A stretch of DNA of 7,641 nucleotides from Eubacterium sp. (lineage in GTDB: Bacteria > Bacillota > Clostridia > Lachnospirales > Lachnospiraceae), in the NCBI GenBank assembly GCA_021442545.1, contig JABUSX010000329.1:1-7641 (forward strand), in the 5' to 3' direction. Position numbers and translations under genes: made by a program. The notes beneath the pieces were generated by a model. It did not search any database, was not told the DNA's origin, and worked only from the letters and a program-made list of their open reading frames with translations. Shown here piece by piece: positions 1 to 5,739 of the stretch; the stretch's first letter is position 1; each line of letters begins with the position of its first letter.

Positions 1-1
1 C

Positions 2-619
2 GAATCCGAAAATGAAAGCCTGCAGAAAAGATCTGACACAGAAGGATCGTCTGCCGGAAAGCCCACTGGGGCAGAGAAAGGAACGGCCTACCACCATGTT
101 TTCGCGGCTCTTGATCACGCCCTTTTTGCAGACGAAAAAGAGATCACGACGGAAAAGGTCAGGGAAGAGCTGCATCGTATGTGTGATGCCGCCATGCTTT
201 CGGAAGCAGAGGCGCGCATGGTGCGGCCGGACAGGATCTGCGCCTTCCTGAAAAGTGATCTCGGACGCAGAATGACGAAGGCGGCACTTGCCGGTACGCT
301 GCACCGTGAGCAGCCCTTTGTACTGGATGTGCCGGCGGAAGAAATTCTTTCCGTTCCGGAAGAAGCAGCCGGTGAGACCATTCTGGTCCAGGGGGCGATC
401 GATGCCTACTGGTTCGAGGACGGTGAGATCATCCTTATGGACTATAAGACGGACCGCATAAGAAAGAGCGGCGGGAAGGAACTGATCCGGCGCTATCGGA
501 AGCAGCTGGCCAGTTACCGGCGTGCGCTGACGCAGATCACCGGTATTCCGGTCCGGGAGACGTGGATCTGGTCGCTTTATGCAGGTGCGGTTCCGCTGGA
601 TGAATACGACGGAAAATGA
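2..619 (+). CDS. addA: ATP-dependent helicase/nuclease AddA, C-terminal nuclease domain (partial, 5' end outside window)
   Basis: The last 205 codons of a large protein are visible; the frame is open to the left edge. AddA pairs with AddB as the helicase-nuclease that processes double-strand DNA ends for recombination repair in Firmicutes, the counterpart of RecBCD. Seen in the fragment: GTAYHH at residues 27-32, with the conserved His at 31; VQGAIDAYW around residues 129-137, with the metal-binding Asp at 134; LMDYKTD at 145-151, with the Asp-x-Lys pair at 147 and 149; and KQLASYRRAL at 167-176, matching the Q-x3-Y element. Together these are the RecB-family nuclease motifs in the right order, and the nuclease appears intact. 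The helicase part and the partner addB, usually just upstream, are outside the window. A RecB-type exonuclease of another subfamily is possible but less likely, given the short tail after the nuclease motif. The gene is followed 96 bases later by the ClC gene. Confidence 0.9.
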   Translation, partial: ESENESLQKRSDTEGSSAGKPTGAEKGTAYHHVFAALDHALFADEKEITTEKVREELHRMCDAAMLSEAEARMVRPDRICAFLKSDLGRRMTKAALAGTLHREQPFVLDVPAEEILSVPEEAAGETILVQGAIDAYWFEDGEIILMDYKTDRIRKSGGKELIRRYRKQLASYRRALTQITGIPVRETWIWSLYAGAVPLDEYDGK

Positions 620-638
620 AGCCGGCAGGAATCAAAGC

Positions 639-684
639 TTTCCGGATGAGAACAATGCGGCAGCCGCATCGGTTCCGCCGGAAA
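639..684 (+). other. Nested stem-loop in the addA-ClC gap
   Basis: An outer 7-bp stem pairs TTTCCGG (639-645) with CCGGAAA (678-684). Inside it a 6-bp stem pairs ATGCGG (655-660) with CCGCAT (664-669) around a three-base loop. No T-run follows, so it is not an obvious intrinsic terminator. It could be an mRNA processing or stability structure separating addA from the ClC gene, or chance pairing in a GC-rich spacer. Only the pairing itself is seen; any function is inference. Confidence 0.35.
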
Positions 685-715
685 ACGGACTGCCGGACTG
701 AAAACAGGAGAAAAG

Positions 716-2023
716 ATGAAGAAAGCAAAAGGCATAGGCGTTTATATATTGTTCTGCCTGATGGCCCTGGTGCTGGGTGCGATCGCAGGTATTATTGTCT
801 GGGGAATACTGATGCTCATCAATCTGCTGACGGGCGTGATCTGGGAAAAGATCCCGGCAGCGATTGCCGGCGGATCGCCCGGTTTTCTCTATTATCTTGT
901 GATCGGCGTGGCAGGAGCCGTCATTATCGGATTGCTGCAGAAAAGAAACGGGATCCTTCCGGATGAGATGGATGAAGTGCTGGCCAAGATCAAAAAGACA
1001 GGCCGGTATTCCTATAAAAACATCGGTGCGATCACGATTGCCGCGATGATGCCGCTCATCTTCGGCGCGGCCATCGGACCCGAGGCAGGTCTGACCGGTG
1101 TGATCGCGGGCCTCTGCTACTGGGTGGCCGACAGCCTCCGGGCGAGAAGGGGACGCCTCGGCGAAATGCTGGATGAAAAATCGGATCAGGGAAGTTCGCT
1201 GGCGGAAACAGGTATTGCAGTCGTCCTTTCCGTGATCTTCCGGAATCCGCTCATGGGCATCGTAGGGAATATCGAACCGAACGGTTCCGATGAACACTAT
1301 AAAACGAAGTTTCTGAAAAAAGGAGCGCGGATCCCCTTTTACATCCTCGGGGTCGTCGGTGCTCTGCTGGGCGTTTTCCTTATAGGAAAACTGATAAATG
1401 CAGAAGCGCTGGGACTGCCTCGCTTTCAGCCGGACCGCGAATTCGGTTTCGATCAGCTGAAATGGTACCCCCTGCTGATCCTCATCGGAATCGGTCTGGC
1501 GATGTTCTACCTCCTTGTGAAGAAGATTACGGAAGTTCTTTCCGGCAAGATAAAGCAGTACCGCATTCTCAGCTGCCTGATTCCCGGCATCTGCATTGCA
1601 TTTGCGGCCTTTCTCATTCCGGATATTCTTTTCTCCGGCGAATCCCAGATGGGTCCCCTCAGTCTTTCGTGGACCACATCTTCGGCCGGTTATCTGATTA
1701 CCGTATGCCTGCTGAAGATCCTGCTTTCAAACGTCTGCATCAGCTTCGGATGGCGGGGCGGATCGATCTTCCCGATCATCTTCTGCGGGGCATCCGCCGG
1801 ATTTGCATTTGCACTTGTGACCGGAATGGACGGGACTCTGGCCGTGGCCGTTCTCTGCGGAGCCATGTACGGATATATTTCCAGGAAACCGCTCCTTGTC
1901 ATTGCGGTTCTCTGCATCTGCTTCCCGATCACCTTTATCATACCCGTAGCGATCGGTGCATTCATTGCGTCGAAGATACCGGTTCCCGGGAAGAAAAAAG
2001 TGCAGGAAGCAGCGGGCACGTAA
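716..2023 (+). CDS. ClC-family chloride channel/antiporter, variant-motif clade
   Basis: A 435-residue integral membrane protein, the usual size for a bacterial ClC transporter without a C-terminal CBS domain. The family moves chloride or other anions, often in exchange for protons, across the cytoplasmic membrane. Many hydrophobic segments run from residue 8 to 418. The family signatures are recognisable but altered. GPEAG at 121-125 stands where classical ClC proteins have GREGP, which puts Glu123 at the gating-glutamate position. GWRGGSIFP at 345-353 matches the GxFxP anion-site motif. ISRKPL at 388-393 matches the conserved helix after it. The first motif, normally GSGIP, appears to be replaced by NGILP at 78-82. 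FSGESQ at 306-311 is typical of this divergent branch as I recall it. The start is supported by AGGAG at 706-710, five bases upstream. It is probably unrelated to the catabolic genes downstream, from which a 210-base gap separates it. The ion carried is not determined. Confidence 0.85.
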   Translation: MKKAKGIGVYILFCLMALVLGAIAGIIVWGILMLINLLTGVIWEKIPAAIAGGSPGFLYYLVIGVAGAVIIGLLQKRNGILPDEMDEVLAKIKKTGRYSYKNIGAITIAAMMPLIFGAAIGPEAGLTGVIAGLCYWVADSLRARRGRLGEMLDEKSDQGSSLAETGIAVVLSVIFRNPLMGIVGNIEPNGSDEHYKTKFLKKGARIPFYILGVVGALLGVFLIGKLINAEALGLPRFQPDREFGFDQLKWYPLLILIGIGLAMFYLLVKKITEVLSGKIKQYRILSCLIPGICIAFAAFLIPDILFSGESQMGPLSLSWTTSSAGYLITVCLLKILLSNVCISFGWRGGSIFPIIFCGASAGFAFALVTGMDGTLAVAVLCGAMYGYISRKPLLVIAVLCICFPITFIIPVAIGAFIASKIPVPGKKKVQEAAGT

Positions 2024-2085
2024 GGATCATGATTCTGTCCAGGAAGAAAAATCCGAAAGAAGAAGCAGCCGCATAAGGGAAACGG

Positions 2086-2103
2086 TTCTGTCTGCGGACA
2101 GAA
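2086..2103 (+). other. Perfect 7-bp hairpin after the ClC gene
   Basis: TTCTGTC (2086-2092) pairs perfectly with GACAGAA (2097-2103) around a TGCG loop, 62 bases past the ClC stop codon. What follows is A-rich, not T-rich, so it lacks the tail of an intrinsic terminator on the plus strand, and the minus-strand side has no T-run either. It may mark the 3' end of the ClC transcript by another mechanism or act as a protein-binding dyad. This is a moderate-confidence structure of unknown role. Confidence 0.4.
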
Positions 2104-2117
2104 ACAGATAGAAAACG

Positions 2118-2135
2118 TATTCCATGCACAGAATA
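2118..2135 (+). promoter_or_regulatory. Possible operator dyad upstream of garR-like gene
   Basis: TATTC (2118-2122) and GAATA (2131-2135) form an 18-base dyad with an 8-base spacer. Part of it recurs: CGTATTC occurs at 2116-2122 and again at 2147-2153, 31 bases apart. A further 7-bp inverted repeat, TCTGAAG (2167-2173) with CTTCAGA (2183-2189), lies closer to the gene. This 210-base gap is the natural place for the promoter and operator of the catabolic run, but I see no convincing pair of -35 and -10 boxes. That it is an operator, and that the nearby DeoR protein binds it, is inference. Confidence 0.2.
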
Positions 2136-2219
2136 AAAGTGAAAGGCGTATTCGGAGTACAGGGAATCTGAAGAATGAAACACTTCAGAAAATACAGACA
2201 AAATCCATATTGCAGATCA

Positions 2220-2227
2220 GGGAGGGC
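2220..2227 (+). promoter_or_regulatory. Ribosome binding site that fixes the garR start
   Basis: GGGAGGGC lies six bases before the ATG at 2234. The open frame can be extended to a TTG at 2210, but that would place this strong Shine-Dalgarno inside the coding sequence and add eight residues ahead of the normal family start, which begins almost at the Rossmann-fold strand. The ATG at 2234 is therefore preferred. Confidence 0.75.
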
Positions 2228-2233
2228 AGAAAA

Positions 2234-3124
2234 ATGAGTGTCGGTTTTATCGGACTGGGTATTATGGGAAGACCCATGGCAAAGAATCTTCTGAAGGCAG
2301 GCGTGGAACTGGTCGTCTGCGACGTCGATCCGGATGCCGTTGAAGTGCTTCTGAAGGAAGGCGCTTCGTACGGAACTTATGAAGAGATCGGAACTACCTG
2401 CGATGTCATCTTCCTGATCCTGCCGAACGGGCAGATCTCACAGGAGGTTCTCTTCGGGGAAAAGGGTGCCGCAAAAACCCTCTCTGCAGGAAAGGTCGTC
2501 TGTGATATGTCCAGCGTTACGCCGACGGAAAGCCGGACATGCTATCGGAAACTGAAAGAGCTCGGCGTCGGTTTTGTGGATGCGCCTGTCAGCGGCGGAG
2601 AGCCGGGAGCCGTAAACGGAACCCTGGCGATCATGTGCGGCGGCGACCGGGAAGATTTCGAACGCCTGATCCCGTATTTCGATATCATGGGAAACAGCAG
2701 CCTTCTGATCGGCGAAAGCGGCAGCGGCAGCGTGACGAAGCTGGCGAATCAGATCATCGTCAACATGGGCATCGCAGCCGTTTCGGAAGCCTTTGTTCTT
2801 GCGGCGAAAGCCGGTGCGGATCCGATGAAGGTCTATCAGGCTATCCGGGGCGGGCTGGCAGGAAGTGCCGTTCTCGATGCCAAGATTCCCATGATCTGCG
2901 GACGGAATTTCAAGCCGGGCGGAAAACTCAGCATCAATCACAAAGATATACGGAACGTGATCAATACGGCTCATGATCTGGATGTGCCCGTGCCGCTTTC
3001 CGCACAGCTTTTTGAAATCCTGCAGGCTCTGAAGGTGGACGGACGCATGGACGAGGATCATGCCGGCATCGTGCATTATTTTGAAAAGCTTGCTGATATA
3101 GAAGTTTCATCCGATATAGAATAA
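2234..3124 (+). CDS. garR: 2-hydroxy-3-oxopropionate (tartronate semialdehyde) reductase, GarR-like
   Basis: A 296-residue soluble enzyme of the beta-hydroxyacid dehydrogenase family, at the normal length. GarR-type members reduce tartronate semialdehyde to D-glycerate with NAD(P)H; close relatives oxidise 3-hydroxyisobutyrate or L-threonate. Visible: the Rossmann motif GLGIMG at 7-12; DAPVSGGEPGAVNGT at 116-130, the substrate-binding signature; KLANQ at 169-173, with catalytic Lys169; and NHKDI at 235-239, with the second conserved Lys at 237. The stretch YQAIRGGLAGS at 201-211, followed by VLDAK and RNFKPG, is what I associate specifically with GarR/GlxR rather than with 3-hydroxyisobutyrate dehydrogenase. 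Asp30 at the end of the second strand would fit NAD rather than NADP, but this is weak. It is the first gene of the catabolic run, with the amidohydrolase starting 21 bases after its stop. The neighbouring acid-sugar kinase leaves open that it acts on a four-carbon acid such as threonate (LtnD-like role). Confidence 0.8.
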   Translation: MSVGFIGLGIMGRPMAKNLLKAGVELVVCDVDPDAVEVLLKEGASYGTYEEIGTTCDVIFLILPNGQISQEVLFGEKGAAKTLSAGKVVCDMSSVTPTESRTCYRKLKELGVGFVDAPVSGGEPGAVNGTLAIMCGGDREDFERLIPYFDIMGNSSLLIGESGSGSVTKLANQIIVNMGIAAVSEAFVLAAKAGADPMKVYQAIRGGLAGSAVLDAKIPMICGRNFKPGGKLSINHKDIRNVINTAHDLDVPVPLSAQLFEILQALKVDGRMDEDHAGIVHYFEKLADIEVSSDIE

Positions 3125-3145
3125 TGATTCATAAGGAGGGTCCGA

Positions 3146-4066
3146 ATGAGAACGTATGAGAAAGATATCGTAACGATTTCAGTTGTGAATTACGCATGCA
3201 GGTACGGAGACAAGGAAGCCAACCTGAAAGGGATCTGCGGCTATGTGGAAGCGCTGGCCAGAAGAGGGAGCGACATCATCGTTCTGCCGGAAGTGGCTCT
3301 GTGCGGATACGATAATCAAAGAGATATTACAGATCCGAAGCAGAAAAACCAGCAGCTTCTTGCGGAACAGGTTCCCGGCCCTTCTTCGAACGCCGTGGCG
3401 GAGATCACGAAAAAGTACGGTGTTTATGCCGTATTCGGTATGACGGAGCGTGCATCCGACGGAAAGGTCTACAATGCGGCCGTTGCCTGCGGTCCGGAAG
3501 GAGTCATCGGGAGCTATCATAAGATCCATCTGCCGAAGGAAGAGGTCTACTGGGCAGAACGCGGAGAAGAGCCCTTCCTCTTTGATACGCCGTGGGGACC
3601 CGTCGGCGTGGGGATCTGCTACGACGTGTACTGGTTCCCGGAATTGTTCCGCTACTACCGGGCAAGAGGCGCGAGACTGTGCCTGAATCCGACCATCGTG
3701 GCAAAGGAAGAGGTTCCGGGTGAAGTCTGCCGTCTTGCTCTGGAACACACGGCCATTACCAGTTCCGTCTATATTGCAAGCGCCGGCATGACCGGACTCG
3801 GTCTGCACAGCCACGGGCTCGGCGGAAGCAGCATCATCGGGCCGTCCATGAAACTCGGCGACGCGTATTATTACGCCGGCAGACCCTTCCACGGAAAAGA
3901 CAGCGACCAGGAGGAAGTCTTTACGGCAACGGTAGACCTGTCGCTGGCCGACCATGTTTCCGACTGGGTCCTGTACTACGAAAATCCGGAAACGGGAGCC
4001 ATGGACTGGCGTCCGGAACTCTATCAAAAATGGAGTAAAGAGATCGTGGACAGACACGAGTGGTGA
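3146..4066 (+). CDS. Carbon-nitrogen hydrolase (nitrilase superfamily amidohydrolase)
   Basis: A 306-residue soluble protein of the nitrilase superfamily, whose members split C-N bonds in amides, carbamoyl compounds or nitriles through a thioester on cysteine. The full catalytic set is visible: Glu49 in LPEVALCGY (47-55), Lys126 in YHKIHLP (124-130) and Cys158 in GICYD (156-160). GGSSIIGP at 226-233 is the usual strand late in the fold. The start has a very strong Shine-Dalgarno, AAGGAGGG, six bases upstream. CYD after the active-site cysteine suggests an amidase rather than a true nitrilase, by family trend only. The usual R-A-x-E-N segment is replaced by LEHTAITSS (199-207), so the substrate pocket may be unusual. 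Its close coupling to the reductase (21-base gap) suggests it releases ammonia and a carboxylic acid that feeds that pathway, but the substrate cannot be read from the sequence. A role in polyamine or pyrimidine breakdown is an alternative. Confidence 0.88.
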   Translation: MRTYEKDIVTISVVNYACRYGDKEANLKGICGYVEALARRGSDIIVLPEVALCGYDNQRDITDPKQKNQQLLAEQVPGPSSNAVAEITKKYGVYAVFGMTERASDGKVYNAAVACGPEGVIGSYHKIHLPKEEVYWAERGEEPFLFDTPWGPVGVGICYDVYWFPELFRYYRARGARLCLNPTIVAKEEVPGEVCRLALEHTAITSSVYIASAGMTGLGLHSHGLGGSSIIGPSMKLGDAYYYAGRPFHGKDSDQEEVFTATVDLSLADHVSDWVLYYENPETGAMDWRPELYQKWSKEIVDRHEW

Positions 4067-4067
4067 A

Positions 4068-4095
4068 GCTGTTTTTCGAGGTATGGAAAAACAGC
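4068..4095 (+). other. 10-bp hairpin immediately after the amidohydrolase stop codon
   Basis: GCTGTTTTTC (4068-4077) pairs perfectly with GAAAAACAGC (4086-4095) around an 8-base loop. The stem begins one base past the TGA. The T-run is inside the stem, and no T-run follows it, so it is not a standard intrinsic terminator. A terminating ribosome would cover its left arm, so folding could depend on translation. It may trim or protect the mRNA and set different levels for the genes on either side. Confidence 0.5.
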
Positions 4096-4101
4096 GGAGA
4101 G

Positions 4102-4170
4102 AGCAGCAAAGAAAACCGCAGGAAACAGAAACAGAGAAAACTGTAATGATAGCAGCATAGAAAACTGCAG
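4102..4170 (+). repeat. Imperfect 20-base direct repeat in a T-poor leader before the kinase
   Basis: The 20 bases at 4102-4121 recur at 4151-4170 with 18 identical positions, 49 bases apart; similarity weakens after that but continues for about 15 bases (10 of 15 identical). The core AGAAAACYG occurs three times, at 4110, 4135 and 4159, spaced 25 and 24 bases. The surrounding stretch 4085-4141 contains no T at all. It is non-coding in appearance and leads to the kinase Shine-Dalgarno GGGAG at 4192-4196. It could be a diverged tandem duplication, an unstructured mRNA leader, or sites for a regulator. Confidence 0.55.
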
Positions 4171-4203
4171 ATATTAGAAACAAAGTGAAACGGGAGAACT
4201 GTC

Positions 4204-5640
4204 ATGAAGAAAGAAAGATTATCCGCTTCGATCCTGAATTCTTTTCCTGAAGTGGATGAAGCGCAGGTCGATGCGATGCTGCGTGCAGAGATCGAAAAAA
4301 ACGACCGGAAGATCATCGTACTGGATGATGATCCCACCGGAGGACAGACAATTCACGATATCCGCGTTTACACGGACTGGAGCATCGATTCGATCCGCAG
4401 GGGCTTTGCCGAGGAAAACAGGATCTTTTACGTGCTCACGAACAGCAGAGGCATGACCGAAACGGAAACGACAAAGGTCCATGAGGAGATCATGTCCGTT
4501 GTCAGCCGCGTTTCGGAAGAAACCGGAAAGCCGTATTTTTATATTTCCCGCAGCGATTCCACCCTTCGCGGACACTATCCCCTGGAAACAGAACTCCTGA
4601 AAGCCGGCATGGAAGCAGGCGGCGTGCAGCCGGACGGAGAGATCCTTCTTCCCTTCTTCAGGGAAGGCGGCCGCTTCACGATGAATAACATCCATTATGT
4701 GAAGACCGGAGAGGAACTGGTTCCCGCAGCGGAAACGGAATTTGCCCGCGACGCCACCTTTGGCTATACGCATTCGTATCTTCCTGATTATATCGAGGAA
4801 AAAACGGCCGGCCGTTATAAGGCGGCGGACGTCACCTGTATTGCGCTGGAAGATCTGCGTGCACTCAGGATCGATAAGATCAAAGAGCAGCTTCTGCAGG
4901 TCTCGGGCTTCAACAAAGTCTGTGTAAACTGCGTGGATTACTGTGACCTGAAGATCTTCTGCATTGCCCTGTACCGCGCTATGTCGGAAGGAAAAGTCTT
5001 TCTGTTCCGGACTTCCGCCAGCTTCGTGAAGGCCGTCGGCGGCATTACGGATCAGCCGCTTCTTACAAGGGAGCAGATGATCCGGACCGAGTCGAAAAAC
5101 GGAGGGGTCGTTGTGGTCGGCAGCCACATGAAGAAGACCACAGCCCAGCTCGAAGAACTGCTTACGCTGCCGGGAACCGTTCCCGTGGCATTCCGTTCTT
5201 CTCTGATTCTGGAAGGGGAAGAAGCGTTCGAAAAAGAGATCGAACGCTGCGTGGCAGAAGAGGAAAAGATCCTGCAAAGCGGTCAGACAGCCGTCTGCTA
5301 CACGGAACGCACCGTGATCTCCCTGGAGAATGACACAAAAGAATCCGCCCTTCTGCGGAGCGTCAGGATCAGCGACGGCGTCCGTCAGCTCGTCGGAAGA
5401 CTGCAGAGCGAGCCATCCTTCATCGTCGCAAAGGGCGGCATCACATCCAGTGACGTGGCGACCAAGGCTCTGGGCGTGCGCCGGGCAGAAGTCATGGGGC
5501 AGATCCGGCCGGGCATTCCGGTCTGGAAGACAGACGAGGAAAGCCGTTTTCCCGGTATTCCCTATGTGATCTTTCCCGGAAATGTCGGAGAAGTCACGAC
5601 ATTGAAGGAAGCCGTTCAGATACTTATGGGTGTGCAGTAA
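4204..5640 (+). CDS. Four-carbon acid sugar kinase family protein (DUF1537, OtnK/DtnK-related)
   Basis: A 478-residue protein with the two-domain layout of the DUF1537 kinase family: an N-terminal substrate-binding domain and a C-terminal nucleotide-binding domain. Characterised relatives phosphorylate four-carbon acid sugars (3-oxo-tetronate 4-kinase OtnK, D-threonate kinase DtnK). Visible: DDDPTGGQTIHDI at 41-53; LTNSRGMTE at 78-86; ISRSDSTLRGHYPLE at 114-128, the family's substrate-domain hallmark; GGVVVVGS at 300-307 opening the C-terminal domain; AKGGITSSDVATKAL at 409-423; PGIPVW at 437-442; and PGNVGE at 458-463, the Gly-rich ends of the nucleotide site. All blocks are in order, so the enzyme looks intact. 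It has about 35 extra N-terminal residues compared with OtnK, which starts near the first Asp motif, and reads DDDPTG where OtnK-type members read ADDFTG; this marks a less studied clade. The start is supported by GGGAG seven bases upstream. Exact substrate unknown. Confidence 0.85.
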   Translation: MKKERLSASILNSFPEVDEAQVDAMLRAEIEKNDRKIIVLDDDPTGGQTIHDIRVYTDWSIDSIRRGFAEENRIFYVLTNSRGMTETETTKVHEEIMSVVSRVSEETGKPYFYISRSDSTLRGHYPLETELLKAGMEAGGVQPDGEILLPFFREGGRFTMNNIHYVKTGEELVPAAETEFARDATFGYTHSYLPDYIEEKTAGRYKAADVTCIALEDLRALRIDKIKEQLLQVSGFNKVCVNCVDYCDLKIFCIALYRAMSEGKVFLFRTSASFVKAVGGITDQPLLTREQMIRTESKNGGVVVVGSHMKKTTAQLEELLTLPGTVPVAFRSSLILEGEEAFEKEIERCVAEEEKILQSGQTAVCYTERTVISLENDTKESALLRSVRISDGVRQLVGRLQSEPSFIVAKGGITSSDVATKALGVRRAEVMGQIRPGIPVWKTDEESRFPGIPYVIFPGNVGEVTTLKEAVQILMGVQ

Positions 5641-5724
5641 AAAGTTCGGATACCGATTCCTATGGGAGAAGAGACCATCCGAATCCGTACGAAGACACGG
5701 CAGGGAACGAGGAATACAGATAGC

Positions 5725-5729
5725 AGGAG
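5725..5729 (+). promoter_or_regulatory. Ribosome binding site that fixes the esterase start
   Basis: AGGAG lies ten bases before the ATG at 5740. The frame is open back to an ATG at 5662, but that codon has no Shine-Dalgarno and would add 26 polar residues without resemblance to the family. An ATG at 5732 is in another frame and meets TGA after three codons (ATGCAGCAATGA), its stop overlapping the chosen start region. An in-frame ATG at 5752 is the only other plausible start. Confidence 0.65.
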
Positions 5730-5739
5730 TGATGCAGCA

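Noticed and set aside
616..966. A 116-codon frame starting at the end of addA
   Set aside because: It overlaps the ClC gene in another frame, is Arg-rich without motifs, and lacks its own ribosome binding site.
1462..2076. A 204-codon plus-strand frame overlapping the ClC gene
   Set aside because: It is rich in Arg, His and Ser with no membrane pattern, typical of a shifted reading of a membrane-protein gene, and it lacks a ribosome binding site.
2029..2076. A 15-codon frame after the ClC gene
   Set aside because: AAGGA lies only two bases before the ATG, too close for a normal ribosome binding site, and the peptide has no recognisable feature.
2210..2233. An upstream TTG start for the garR-like gene
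   Set aside because: It would bury the strong Shine-Dalgarno at 2220-2227 and add residues not seen in the family.
3179..4183. A 334-codon open frame on the minus strand opposite the amidohydrolase
   Set aside because: It mirrors the amidohydrolase, which has a full catalytic triad and a strong ribosome binding site. The minus-strand product shows no recognisable motif and is a by-product of GC-rich codon use.
4219..5277. A 352-codon open frame on the minus strand opposite the kinase
   Set aside because: The plus-strand kinase has all family motifs in order; the opposite frame has none and no convincing start signal.
5645..5683. TTCGGAT/ATCCGAA inverted repeat in the kinase-esterase gap
   Set aside because: The arms are only 7 bp with a 25-base loop and no flanking signal; chance pairing is likely.
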